From Exiguobacterium antarcticum DSM 14480 (GTDB lineage Bacteria; Bacillota; Bacilli; Exiguobacteriales; Exiguobacteriaceae): DNA of 64,000 nt. The position numbers were made by a program, and so were the translations under genes. Each line of letters starts with the position of its first letter. The stretch's first letter is position 1. The stretch covers positions 62,001 through 126,000 of the forward strand of contig NZ_JMKS01000001.1 in the NCBI RefSeq assembly GCF_000685865.1, written 5' to 3'. Below, piece by piece: positions 1 to 8,784 of the stretch. The notes beneath the pieces were generated by a model. It had not been told where the DNA came from. It saw only the letters and a program-made list of their open reading frames with translations, and did no database searches.

Positions 1-1330
1 TCTGGCTCAGTAGCTCATACAATCGTTCATCGATTTCAGTGATTGAATGCAGGACTAATCTAGATCGTAGCCATCCCAGTCTTTCTCTCCGTATCATCAG
101 ATTCTGGATGTTCAGATACTCTCGAATTCGTCCAGGGAGGTACTCTGCGTGGCGTGAATGACCATAACTACGCGGCTTTTTGTACCATTCGTTGAGAATG
201 CTTTCCCAAGGTAACGCCCGTTTCGTCATCATATAAGGTCGCTTTTCTTCGTACAGGATTTCTCCGTGACGAGAAATGATTTTCATATCGTCCCATTTTA
301 GGATTGCTCTCACTTGTCCATGTCGAGAACCAGATGGAACGAGAATCTTCGTTTGATCGATGGTCACTTCTCCATATTTGTTTACCTTCAACAGTTCCTC
401 CTTGAACACCGGAAAGTCTTCTTCCGGCAGTCGAAGGAGATGCTTTTTCTCTTCCACAACGAGATCCTTGATACGTACTTTCTTTTCATAATGTATACGT
501 TCCATGTCATCCCTGAGGGATGATGCGAGGCGTCTGTTCAATGATTCGAAGTCATTCATGACGGGAGAAGGAACCAGGAAGTTGTAACGGACATATCCAA
601 CCTTGTTTTCGACGCTTCCTTTCTCATTCCCACTATACGGATTACAGCTTTGAACTTGGAAACCATAGTGCGTTACGAATTGCTGAAAAGCGTCCGTATA
701 AATGGCATCTTCCTTTGTTGTCCGTACTTTAGCGACGGCTGCTGGGAGATTGTCGATTCGTAATTGTTGCGGCACGCCTCCGATTTCTTCGAACAGTCTC
801 TTCAATCCGGTCAGGAAACATTCTTGGTTCTCTGCTGGTAATGCAACCGCAGCTGTTCGATTGCTATACGGCATGGATAGGATCAAGCAATGCACATCGA
901 CCGCATGACTGTCCTTCACGACTTCCATGACGCCAAAATCTACCTGTGCTTCTCCGGGCGGGTGGGCCAACCGCTCGAATCGACTATCGTTTTCTACATC
1001 GCGACCTAGGCGCCATTCTTTGATGAATTGACAGACGGTCCGGTAGGACCCTTCAAATCCATATGTACATAATGTCTCATATAGTTTTTTATTGGTTCGT
1101 CGTTGTTTCTTTTTCATCATCGCATCTTCCTGTAGCCAGTCCTCGATCATTTCGCCCCAACGGGTGCCATACATCATGCCACGCTTTGAAGAATGACTTT
1201 CTTTTGGTAGAAAAGACTCATCGGCATATTTTTTAGCAGTTCGCCAGTTCAGGTTAAGATCTTTCGCAATCTTATTGATGGAATAGGATTTATGGTTCCT
1301 TAAAAATTTGATACAATTGATTTCAGACAT
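1..1330 (-). CDS. istA: IS21-family transposase IstA (partial, runs off left edge)
   Basis: An open minus-strand frame of 443 codons begins with ATG at 1330 and is still open at position 1. An N-terminal helix-turn-helix (residues about 1-50, with SINKIAKDLNLNWRTAKKY) is followed by an integrase core. Its DDE residues are visible as VDFGVME, RIDNLPAAV and GNEKGSVENKVGYVR, the usual IstA pattern. IstA catalyses strand transfer and works with the IstB ATPase, which is not in the window. The start is preceded by GAAAGGAATGCTAACA. The gene is intact as far as it can be read. Confidence 0.9.
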   Translation of the reverse strand, partial: MSEINCIKFLRNHKSYSINKIAKDLNLNWRTAKKYADESFLPKESHSSKRGMMYGTRWGEMIEDWLQEDAMMKKKQRRTNKKLYETLCTYGFEGSYRTVCQFIKEWRLGRDVENDSRFERLAHPPGEAQVDFGVMEVVKDSHAVDVHCLILSMPYSNRTAAVALPAENQECFLTGLKRLFEEIGGVPQQLRIDNLPAAVAKVRTTKEDAIYTDAFQQFVTHYGFQVQSCNPYSGNEKGSVENKVGYVRYNFLVPSPVMNDFESLNRRLASSLRDDMERIHYEKKVRIKDLVVEEKKHLLRLPEEDFPVFKEELLKVNKYGEVTIDQTKILVPSGSRHGQVRAILKWDDMKIISRHGEILYEEKRPYMMTKRALPWESILNEWYKKPRSYGHSRHAEYLPGRIREYLNIQNLMIRRERLGWLRSRLVLHSITEIDERLYELLSQ

Positions 1331-1490
1331 TGTTAGCATTCCTTTCATCTCCTTCACGTTCTTGTTTCGCAACTTAAACGTTAGGATGAATTTGTGGGTG
1401 CTGGCAAGTCTTTTTCTTTTTTCGCAAAAGGAGTGCAGAACTGTGTACGTTTCCGTCGCACAAGTCTGCACTCCTATTTTGCATTACACA
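1..1490 (-). mobile_element. IS21-family insertion sequence, left part cut by window edge
   Basis: The segment carries istA on the minus strand and ends at 1490 with a terminus that reads inward TGTGTAATGCAAAATAGG. Just inside, AGGAGTGCAGA at 1429-1439 is repeated in inverted orientation at 1465-1475, which fits the multiple end repeats of IS21 elements. The ISL3 transposase reading frame resumes exactly at 1491, so this element inserted into an older ISL3 copy. The istB helper gene and the other end would lie left of the window. Confidence 0.85.
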
Positions 1491-2232
1491 AGTGGATACA
1501 GTGGGACAGGCGACACACATCCTCGTCGATGAGTTCGCCACGAGAAAAGGACACCACTATGCGACGATCGTTCTTGATGCCAAGACTGGACGTCTTCTGT
1601 CTATCGTCCCGGGCCGGGACGTATCGGCGATTACGGCTGCGCTTCAAGGTGTACTGGGAGATGTTCGTTCTGTCGTCAGTGATTTTGCACCTGCGATGGC
1701 GAAGGCAACTACTCGTGTCTTCCCGAATGCAGCGCATGTGCTGGATCGTTTTCATCTCATCCAGTTCTTTACGGATGCTCTTCGCCGCCGGCGTCGTTTT
1801 TTGAACGAGGCAAGACGCCATCATCATGTTCGTGTGATTGATCGTGCTCTCGCTTGTCGTCCGGAAGCATTGGCTCTTGAAGATCGAGAGGCCGCCCATT
1901 CTTGTATTCTAGAAGACTCGTTTACCCGGGATCTTTATCAAGGACTCCAACATATCCGATATGTGTTGAAAGCAACGTGCGACGGGCAGGCATGCCGAAG
2001 ACTGAAAGACTGGCTGGAACGTTATCAGTTCCATCCGTGCGGACCTCTTGCGAAAATCGCGAAAGCGATTCGTGGCCGTGAAGAAGCGATGCGTCACACC
2101 ATTGTATCGACACTATCGAATGGGAAAATGGAAGGGACGAACAATAAGATTAAGCTCATTAAACGTCGTGGTTATGGCTACCGAAACCTCGAACGATTCT
2201 TTTTGAGATTGCGCCTTGAGATTGGTCGTTAA
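1491..2232 (+). pseudogene. ISL3-family transposase, 3' part interrupted by IS21
   Basis: About 246 codons encode the catalytic part of the transposase from VDTVGQATHILVDEF to the C-terminus LRLEIGR. The translation is identical to the C-terminal part of the intact copy on the other side of the island. The DDE-type residues VDEF, SDFAPAM and KMEGTNNKIK are present. The N-terminal zinc-finger half is missing because the IS21 end abuts codon 1491. A GTG at 1492 opens the frame by chance and has no ribosome site, so this is not a gene in its own right. Confidence 0.88.
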
Positions 2233-2262
2233 AATAGCAACCACGTGTTATGGTGATGAGCC
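1491..2262 (+). mobile_element. ISL3-family element, 3' fragment split by IS21
   Basis: The fragment matches the C-terminal two thirds of the intact ISL3 copy at 32550-33859 and includes the same outer end, which closes at 2262 with GGTGATGAGCC. It lies in the orientation opposite to the intact copy. Its 5' part should lie left of the window beyond the IS21 insertion. The flank after the end is TTCATTAA; a matching target duplication cannot be checked here. Confidence 0.85.
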
Positions 2263-2418
2263 TTCATTAATGAAAAAAATCCCAAATTAAATGTTTAGAG
2301 ATCGTAATGTAAACCTTCCAAATTACTTCTCTAAATGATCAAGATAATTCATGATTTAACCTCCATGTGTTACTCGTTTTGATACGAGTGAATAAAGCTT
2401 CTACTGAAAAATGTACAC

Positions 2419-2904
2419 TCAAGGGATTGCTACTCTTTTGGAGTACGGATCATCTTCGAGTATGTACTCTATGTTTTTGAAATCACTCCGCATAGCATTG
2501 TCAGACAACTGTTCTAATAAATCGACATCCTTACATAACAAGATGACATTCGTACAATCGTCTATGGTCAGACAGAATGTACAATCACTATTCAAATATT
2601 CACTGTATGTATTTACTTCAACCGGCAGAGAATCATGAAATGCTTGCAAGCCACAAAAAATTATATAATATTCATCAATATTCAGTATTCTTTCTAATTC
2701 TCTTCCTTCCACAATCTCATAATCCGGAATATTAAATTCTTTTAAGTTTTCAATAGTGTGATCCTTTATATCCCTATCTTCTTTTATGTACATTTCGATC
2801 CAATCTACTCTCCAATTATACTGCGTTATATCAATTGGATTTAAGATATCATTGATATACTTACCAAAATTATTAGGTATTTTAAATTCGATACCAACTT
2901 TCAC
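2419..2904 (-). CDS. DUF2691-like small protein, likely immunity/accessory
   Basis: Reading from a GTG start at 2904, preceded by GAGGTGG five bases upstream, gives 161 residues beginning VKVGIEFKIPNNFGKYI. This opening and the following ITQYNWRVDWIEMYI segment resemble the DUF2691 family of Bacillus as recalled; no function is known. A longer reading from ATG at 2964 would add 20 residues and overlap the upstream gene by four bases. It is the last gene of a run of three minus-strand genes with two Imm26-like genes, so a role in self-protection is inferred from context only. Confidence 0.6.
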   Translation of the reverse strand: MKVGIEFKIPNNFGKYINDILNPIDITQYNWRVDWIEMYIKEDRDIKDHTIENLKEFNIPDYEIVEGRELERILNIDEYYIIFCGLQAFHDSLPVEVNTYSEYLNSDCTFCLTIDDCTNVILLCKDVDLLEQLSDNAMRSDFKNIEYILEDDPYSKRVAIP

Positions 2905-2960
2905 GTCATCCACCTCATCTCTAAAAATCCTAAACAGATCAGCGATTACAGAATAGATGG

Positions 2961-3653
2961 TCACTCCAAATTGTCATTGATTTCTTTCAGTCGTTCTTCG
3001 TATTCGTAAACAGCAGCTACATCACCACTTGAGCCATATGGGTTTATGACCGCTTTTGCCTCTTTTTCATTCACAAAAACTCTCGATCCCCATAAACCCT
3101 TCGTAATAAAGTATTCTTCCTCATTGGATTCTAAAGTATCAAAAAATAAAGGAGTTAGAAACGTACCTTCTTCTCGATGCCGTTTTCCAAGTACAATCCA
3201 TTCCCCTTCTTTTATGCCATAGTAACCCGTTCGAATTACAATGCATGATTCTGGATTTTTTCGATCTAATTCATGTAGTGTGAGAACCTTCTCCGTTCTG
3301 AGATTATAATATTGGATATAGTCCATAAATTCTAGTTTTCCAGTCTCATGATTTTCATCTTTAGAGACTCTCATTTCCCCATACCCGTAACCACCGAGTC
3401 GAGGTAACGGAATGGCGTATACGACTCCTGATGATAGCTTCCACCGGGAAGGTCTTTTTTTCGTACGAATGGAGACGTTTGAAATCATTTGTTGTTCATC
3501 TTTTCGTATACTCAGGAGGCTGTTTAGTCCATGCTCAAGAAGATAACGCCATTCATCAACTGAGAATTCATAATTCACTTCTTTTTCGAATTGATAGAGT
3601 GTATTTCTAAATTGGTTCACATGCTTTTCTAGTTCTTCTTTAGGATTCGACAT
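2961..3653 (-). CDS. Imm26-like immunity protein, copy A of tandem pair
   Basis: The 230-residue soluble protein has no signal peptide. Its centre, WKLSSGVVYAIPLPRLGGYG followed by YGEMRVS, resembles the Imm26 pattern (W..G.v..iPL....yayG.v). Imm26 proteins are predicted to neutralise partner toxins of contact-dependent systems; no partner toxin is present here. The protein is a close paralogue of the neighbouring gene at 3686-4387: the first 130 residues are nearly identical and the C-terminal third diverges, suggesting duplication followed by specialisation of the toxin-facing part. An AATCCTCCTC complement gives a good ribosome site. Confidence 0.65.
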   Translation of the reverse strand: MSNPKEELEKHVNQFRNTLYQFEKEVNYEFSVDEWRYLLEHGLNSLLSIRKDEQQMISNVSIRTKKRPSRWKLSSGVVYAIPLPRLGGYGYGEMRVSKDENHETGKLEFMDYIQYYNLRTEKVLTLHELDRKNPESCIVIRTGYYGIKEGEWIVLGKRHREEGTFLTPLFFDTLESNEEEYFITKGLWGSRVFVNEKEAKAVINPYGSSGDVAAVYEYEERLKEINDNLE

Positions 3654-3685
3654 TATTCAATCCTCCTCACTTTATTTCGTAGCTA

Positions 3686-4387
3686 CTACTTCAACTTATT
3701 ATTAATTTCTTTCAATCGTTTTTCGTATTTGTAAACAGCAGATAAATCACCACATGTCGCAGATGGGTTTATGATTGATTGTGCCTCTTCTTCATCTACG
3801 AAAAATCTCTCCCCATATATCCCGCTAGTAATATAGTAGTATTCTTCATCGGAATCCAAGCTAGGTACACTCCCAAAAAGTAACGGCGTTTCGAAAGTCC
3901 CTTCTTCCCGATGCCGTTTTCCGAGTACTGTCCATTCCCCTTCGGTAATTCCGTAGTATCCAGTATCCATAATGATACAAGGGTCTGGATGTTTCTCATC
4001 TAGTTCTTGAAGCGAGAGCATCGTTTCCGTTCTGAGATTATAATATTGGATATAGTCCATAGATTCTAGTTTTCCAGTCTCATGGTTCTCGTCTTTAGAG
4101 ACTCTCATTTCTGCATATCCGTACCCACCAAGTCGAGGTAACGGAATGGCATATACGACTCCTGATGATAGCTTCCACCGGGAAGGTCTTTTTTTCGTAC
4201 GAATGGAGACATTTGAAATCATTTGTTGTTCATCTTTTCGTGTACTCAGGAAGCTATTCAGTCCATGCTCAAGAAGATAACGCCATTCATTAACTGAGAA
4301 TTCATAATCCATTTCTTTTTCGAATTGATAGAGTGTATTTCTAAATTGGTTCACATGCTGTTCCAGTTGATCTTTAGATTTCAACAT
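3686..4387 (-). CDS. Imm26-like immunity protein, copy B of tandem pair
   Basis: This 233-residue soluble protein is the upstream member of a tandem pair, 32 bases from copy A. It shares the N-terminal helical part (HVNQFRNTLYQFEKE) and the Imm26-like centre (VVYAIPLPRLGGYGYAEMRVS). The last 80 residues (VPSLDSDEEYYYITSGIYG region) differ more. GAGGATTGAAAA precedes the ATG. Both copies probably sit in one transcript with the gene at 4461-5171 upstream. Function is inferred from the domain resemblance only. Confidence 0.65.
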   Translation of the reverse strand: MLKSKDQLEQHVNQFRNTLYQFEKEMDYEFSVNEWRYLLEHGLNSFLSTRKDEQQMISNVSIRTKKRPSRWKLSSGVVYAIPLPRLGGYGYAEMRVSKDENHETGKLESMDYIQYYNLRTETMLSLQELDEKHPDPCIIMDTGYYGITEGEWTVLGKRHREEGTFETPLLFGSVPSLDSDEEYYYITSGIYGERFFVDEEEAQSIINPSATCGDLSAVYKYEKRLKEINNKLK

Positions 4388-4460
4388 TTTTCAATCCTCC
4401 TCATAAATTAGACTAAAAGCCATTGCCAGCTTAAAAATTTAATAAAGTATCCATTGATTT

Positions 4461-5171
4461 TTATGTGCTCCTCTTGTGTTCAAAAATGGCCCATGGAAAC
4501 CATAGTACGGATTCTGTCTCTTCTTCGCCTAATTCATTACAATAATCTGAATAACGATCAGCTTCTTCTATCGAATCAATCAACCCATAACGATTTGGTG
4601 AAAAATTAAAATGTTGACGAAAATCACGCTCTAATCCATTGCACAAGTAAGAATGAAACGAGCCAGAGTCAAATCCTAAAACTTCGTATCCTACTTTTTT
4701 TGCTCCATCCTTCTCAGGTGGGTGGTGCTGTAACAACATTTTTTCCACTCCATATGGTTCAGGATTTTTACTGCTAAACAATTCTATATCTTCAAGAAAA
4801 TCTGATTTATAACGTTCAGGTAATCCAATGCTGATGATGCGTATATCAGGAATCTGGATCAAAAAACGATTTAAAAAATCTCCCGCAGAATGTAAATCAG
4901 AAAATACTTGAGGAAACAAAACATCACCAGTATTCCTATGTTCTTCTATCCAATGTTCGAATAACTGAAAGGTGTTAAGCGAAAGACCGAGTTGATCCAT
5001 ATAGCGTTCTTTTTTCACTTCAGAATTTCCCCATAAGATACTGGTATCAGGATATTGCTTACAAAGACAACCACTCACTGATAGCACGGTTTCAGGAACA
5101 ATCTTTTCATCCATATAATCTTTACGGGGTGTTGGCATAACAAGAAAATATCCTGCAGATATGTAATTCAA
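4461..5171 (-). CDS. Unrecognised 236-aa protein of the immunity island
   Basis: I do not recognise this family. The start is TTG at 5171, chosen because AAGGAG lies eight bases upstream. The protein begins MNYISAGYFLVMPTPRKDY, is acidic and soluble, has two cysteines near residue 35 (SGCLCKQ), and ends with a tryptophan-rich stretch (VLWFPWAIFEHK). There is no signal peptide or membrane segment. It heads the minus-strand run that continues with the two Imm26-like genes, which hints at an immunity-type role without proving it. Confidence 0.55.
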   Translation of the reverse strand: MNYISAGYFLVMPTPRKDYMDEKIVPETVLSVSGCLCKQYPDTSILWGNSEVKKERYMDQLGLSLNTFQLFEHWIEEHRNTGDVLFPQVFSDLHSAGDFLNRFLIQIPDIRIISIGLPERYKSDFLEDIELFSSKNPEPYGVEKMLLQHHPPEKDGAKKVGYEVLGFDSGSFHSYLCNGLERDFRQHFNFSPNRYGLIDSIEEADRYSDYCNELGEEETESVLWFPWAIFEHKRST

Positions 5172-5275
5172 ATGTTCATCTCCTTCTCATACGGGATTGC
5201 TATAATAATCATAAAGTATTTGAACTTTTAATGAATCTTCATGCCGGAGTGCTTGAATAGAAAGGAAATCGAGAT

Positions 5276-5698
5276 ATGAATAAAGAACAGGAAGCGATTC
5301 TCGTTAAATCATTCTTCGTCAAACGGGTGCAAGAGCGTGTACTCCATGAACTGTTTTCGCCTAAAAAACGGGATCAAGCCCTCTATCGACTGGATCATCT
5401 CTATAAAAATATGCTCAAAAACGAGTACTTAATTGAAATCACCCTACCCAATTCGTGGTACGAAGACATTTACGGTCTATTAAAAAAGCATGGTGCGCCG
5501 GATACCTGTTACTGCTTGTCAGAGAATGAAGTGATCAATGGAAAAGAATTGCCTCTGAAAGAAGCGCTTGAACACGCCGTCGGATTTGGGTTTTCTTCCA
5601 TCATTTCCTGCATTCCCGGTGAACTCGCTTACTTTGAAGCAGAACAGTCATTCGGAGCCCCGCCCCGTTATTTACTGAAGAAACCTGCTTATCACTAA
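5276..5698 (+). CDS. Unrecognised 140-aa protein
   Basis: ATG at 5276 follows AAAGGAAATCGAGAT. The product is a soluble mixed alpha/beta protein, basic in its first half (RVQERVLHELFSPKKRDQAL) and with no export signal. The gene is plus-strand, opposite to most of the island, and is followed 21 bases later by the gene at 5720, so the two probably form a small operon. The segment LIEITLPNSWYEDIYGLLKK has the look of an immunity-type fold, but no family can be named. Confidence 0.55.
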   Translation: MNKEQEAILVKSFFVKRVQERVLHELFSPKKRDQALYRLDHLYKNMLKNEYLIEITLPNSWYEDIYGLLKKHGAPDTCYCLSENEVINGKELPLKEALEHAVGFGFSSIISCIPGELAYFEAEQSFGAPPRYLLKKPAYH

Positions 5699-5719
5699 AA
5701 TACGAAGGAGGACTTGCAG

Positions 5720-6076
5720 ATGTTTTTGATTAGAAACGATTTAATCGATATTTCAGATCAAGAGGAGACGTTAATCTATCGCGATCACCTACAAATTTTT
5801 TTATCTCAGGATGCTGAGGTCATTAAGCACCGCTGCGCTTTACTCATCCAACTGGATGAATACGAAGATAAACTATTCAAGCCCACTGAAGTCCTTGAAC
5901 TTCTTGGTATTTGTGAGGTTCTTTCTCATCGACATTGTTTCCCTCATGAACCATGGAAGTTGAAGTCAGCAGACCCTCTCATTCAAGATTTGCATTATTT
6001 TTTGCAAAAATTAAAAAGTATGTGTATACAGGCTGTTTATCAAGATCGACTGATTTTATTCCTAGGATTATCCTGA
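5720..6076 (+). CDS. 118-aa protein, paralogue of the C-terminal domain of 6121-7179
   Basis: The start is ATG at 5720 with AGGAGG seven bases upstream; an upstream TTG at 5714 is less likely. The protein matches the last 131 residues of the convergent gene at 6121-7179 along its length. Shared features are the HRCALLIQLDEYEDKLF versus DRCDLLIHLDSYSDKLF segment, LLGICEVL versus LIGICELL, and CIQAVYQDRLI versus CIESVYQNALI. It is therefore a stand-alone version of that domain. Function is unknown. The two genes converge, separated by only 44 bases. Confidence 0.6.
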   Translation: MFLIRNDLIDISDQEETLIYRDHLQIFLSQDAEVIKHRCALLIQLDEYEDKLFKPTEVLELLGICEVLSHRHCFPHEPWKLKSADPLIQDLHYFLQKLKSMCIQAVYQDRLILFLGLS

Positions 6077-6120
6077 GAGTGATTTTTAAGCAACTAATTA
6101 ACGGATTACATTTTAGTGAA

Positions 6121-7179
6121 TCAGTCACCCCAAAAACAAATCAACGCGTTCTGGTATACAGACTCGATGCACATTCGCTTAAGCAATTCTAAAAATTGAT
6201 GTAGCTCCATTATTAACTCATTTGATTGATGGATCATCCAAGGTTCGTTTGGATAATAATGTGCCTGATTCACTAACCATGCTTCATTCGGCGTACAATA
6301 CCGTTGAATAAGTAGTTCACAAATTCCAATCAGCTCGTTTACTTCTCTTGCTAAAAACAATTTATCAGAATAGGAATCCAAATGAATCAGTAAATCACAA
6401 CGATCAGAAACGCTGGAGAAGTCTTGAATCAAAAAAATGTGGACGCGACTCGGGTAACGGAGAATATCTTTTTCTTCTTCCGGAAATTCTTTTAAGCTCG
6501 TACTGATACCAAACATATTTTTTCCTCCCCTTTCTTTAAGATTTGCCGATTTTGATTTTTCTTGCTCATAGTAGTCGATGCCGTCACCTTCAGGCAGAAA
6601 CGCTTTCACCTTGTCCTCTGTATCGAAACAGGCTTCATTCGAAAACAGATAATAGCCCATGAAATCATGTTCGATCGTGATGAAAGACATTTCTTCCGTT
6701 GTATGAATGACAGAAACGACACGTTCTTTTTTGAAAAACCATCCTTTGACCATTCTCGACTCAAACGTCAGGAGATTCGTAAACGATAGGAAGTAAAAGT
6801 CGTTTGCGGCAGCATACCAGTACGTTTCGTCTAACAGACGTTCCAGTTCGCTTGCATCGTTCACTTGAACGCTGTAATAAGGTCTTTGCTTATCCGGTTT
6901 AATCTTCGTGTAAGACAACTTCTCCTGATGAAAGAACGCCTCTACATCCTCATCTGTAAAACCGCCACCAAACGTCACGAAGACCGGGTAACGATTCAAG
7001 CACATCAAAAAATGCTTCAATACAGCATTCGAGTCACCTTGATAGTCTCTTTTCTCATCATTCGGGATGCACCCCATCGAATAGATCGACTTGATGCGAT
7101 CTGATTTATCGATGTCTAGATAGCGGTCCTTGATCACTTTTTTATGATCGGTATGTTCTTCGAGATAGATGTATAGCAT
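6121..7179 (-). CDS. Two-domain unknown protein with an internal ribosome site (apparent gene fusion)
   Basis: ATG at 7179 has GGAGG seven bases upstream; the longer reading from 7239 lacks one. Residues 1 to about 205 belong to the island's unnamed repeated family, sharing YPVFVTF, an ETYWYAAANDFYFLS core and a HDFMGYYLFSNE block with the genes at 16293 and 17067. Residues from about 222 on match the stand-alone gene at 5720. The junction encodes KERGGKNMFGIS, and in DNA a strong AAAGGGGAGG stands eight bases before ATG at 6516. The gene therefore looks like two adjacent genes joined by loss of a stop codon, and the second half may still be translated alone. Confidence 0.65.
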   Translation of the reverse strand: MLYIYLEEHTDHKKVIKDRYLDIDKSDRIKSIYSMGCIPNDEKRDYQGDSNAVLKHFLMCLNRYPVFVTFGGGFTDEDVEAFFHQEKLSYTKIKPDKQRPYYSVQVNDASELERLLDETYWYAAANDFYFLSFTNLLTFESRMVKGWFFKKERVVSVIHTTEEMSFITIEHDFMGYYLFSNEACFDTEDKVKAFLPEGDGIDYYEQEKSKSANLKERGGKNMFGISTSLKEFPEEEKDILRYPSRVHIFLIQDFSSVSDRCDLLIHLDSYSDKLFLAREVNELIGICELLIQRYCTPNEAWLVNQAHYYPNEPWMIHQSNELIMELHQFLELLKRMCIESVYQNALICFWGD

Positions 7180-7253
7180 AAGAATTCCTCCACGTATCCT
7201 GCTTGCTCCACATTCACTAAACGAAACTTCCCTATGCATAATGATCCAGTTAT

Positions 7254-8009
7254 TTACGCATGTTGAATATCGTCTGTATTTCCAAAGTGCGCAATCTTTC
7301 CATTGGTACAGAAATGATCGAGCATACCAAACCGTCCATTTGCATCGCGTGTCACAATAAAGTTATATGGCATGCACAACATGAACTCTGTCATGAAGTT
7401 CTCGAGCGTTCGTCGAGAAGGCTTTGAGTAGTTCGTTGGCAGGAATCCAGAAGTGATTTCTTTTCGGTTCAGCAAATGCAACAAACGATTTTCGAAGACG
7501 GCTTGCCAATTCGTATCGGTTAATGTCATCGCATGGATCGAGTCCTCATCATTTAAAACGCCACGGCCGCAAAAGACGACCTCAACCGGGAACGTCGCAT
7601 ACGGTAAGACAGCATCAAAAAAGTTTTCGTACTCCGTACCCGACTCTCTTAGTTCCTCATAGAAGACACCATACATTGAGACACTATCGTTAGTAACGCG
7701 AACGATTTCCTGCCCGTGTTTCCCAATGCTGAGAATCGTCTTCGACTCGGCTGACATCCCTATCTGTTCGATTTCAAGTTGATTTAGAAATGTCTTCAGT
7801 TGCGAAGTATCTGTCATAATGACATGCGACAAGACCGTCCAATCTGATAAATCGTAGGTATTGCGGTTTTGTTTCACCGGACATTCCAACAACTTAACTT
7901 CAAAAGGATAGCTATGCTGAGTCACCTGAATTCGGACGAGCTTTTGCCAATCGTCATGCGGTAACAGCTCCCGGTAGACATCAATCCATTCACCACTCTG
8001 AAATTCCAC
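7254..8009 (-). CDS. Unrecognised 251-aa protein of the island
   Basis: GTG at 8009 is chosen because AGGAGGG lies six bases upstream; reading from 8072 would add 21 residues without a ribosome site. The protein begins VEFQSGEWIDVYRELLPHDD. It is soluble and shows no domain I can name with confidence. The part around residues 140-175 (AVLPYATFPVEVVFCGRGVL) faintly recalls the FP-hydrophobic strand of the island's repeated family. It is 74 bases upstream of the fused gene on the same strand and is probably co-transcribed. Confidence 0.55.
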   Translation of the reverse strand: MEFQSGEWIDVYRELLPHDDWQKLVRIQVTQHSYPFEVKLLECPVKQNRNTYDLSDWTVLSHVIMTDTSQLKTFLNQLEIEQIGMSAESKTILSIGKHGQEIVRVTNDSVSMYGVFYEELRESGTEYENFFDAVLPYATFPVEVVFCGRGVLNDEDSIHAMTLTDTNWQAVFENRLLHLLNRKEITSGFLPTNYSKPSRRTLENFMTEFMLCMPYNFIVTRDANGRFGMLDHFCTNGKIAHFGNTDDIQHA

Positions 8010-8151
8010 TTTTGTCCCTCCTAACCCTTGGCTTACCTCATTCATTAGTATGTTGTAAACCCAAAGCCCCATTCACCAATCGCATCGTTCGACTACTAAG
8101 GGTATACCGTTAAACTTGTCTTTGAATCATCGTTGGGATTTTTCTATCTAT

Positions 8152-8637
8152 TCAATCCCACCTACAGGTCACGCTTTGGTCTACTTCAAGCCGTAGATGA
8201 ATCAGGGTATTTGCGTTCAGACCTGAAAGAGTCAGAGCGCGAGTTTCTCCACCCGTATAGGACAATTCGAAAACGACATCTTTCATCTCTTTTAGTAAAA
8301 AGAAAGCCCAGTGAAGGTCGTATTCACGCTCATACAAAAGATCCCACAATGCTTCAGTAAAGGCTGTTTCGTCTACCACATACAACTTCATGAATTCATT
8401 TTCGTCCAACAGTTGAAACGCGGAAAACACCTTTTCAGTTGGAATCCGCGGTTTTTGAATGATCAAGGAGTAACCTTCCGCGAGCTTCTCAAGCAGTTTC
8501 GTTTTACTGTCCGGAATATCTTCTTCCATCACGGATGAGGGCAGGTCGCTGATTTTTAACGGAAGACCAATTTCATATTCAAACGGGTCATCAAAATTCA
8601 GAAGTTCTTCATAGGAATACGTTGTTTTCATCGGCAT
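8152..8637 (-). CDS. Unrecognised 161-aa acidic protein
   Basis: ATG at 8637 follows AGAGAGGACT, and a second in-frame ATG lies two codons later. The product is acidic and soluble with no signal peptide. Its sequence (LPLKISDLPSSVMEEDIPDS, then LWDLLYEREYDLHWAFFLLK) belongs to no family I recognise. The gene is on the same strand as its neighbours and 142 bases upstream of the gene ending at 7254-8009, so it may be read separately. Island context suggests an accessory or immunity role. Confidence 0.5.
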   Translation of the reverse strand: MPMKTTYSYEELLNFDDPFEYEIGLPLKISDLPSSVMEEDIPDSKTKLLEKLAEGYSLIIQKPRIPTEKVFSAFQLLDENEFMKLYVVDETAFTEALWDLLYEREYDLHWAFFLLKEMKDVVFELSYTGGETRALTLSGLNANTLIHLRLEVDQSVTCRWD

Positions 8638-8784
8638 AGTCCTCTCTGCATTAGCTCGTCTTTTAAATTCTCTTTAATATCCTGTGATCAATTTTTCGAA
8701 TCTGGATACTAAAACATCTCACCCTCTACTTGAATGGTTACTTCAACAAGTTTAGGTGAGACGCTTTTAATCACTGGTATTGAA

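Noticed and set aside
1492-2232. A 246-codon ORF from GTG 1492 as an independent gene
   Set aside because: It is the C-terminal part of the ISL3 transposase; the GTG lies on the IS21/ISL3 junction and has no ribosome site.
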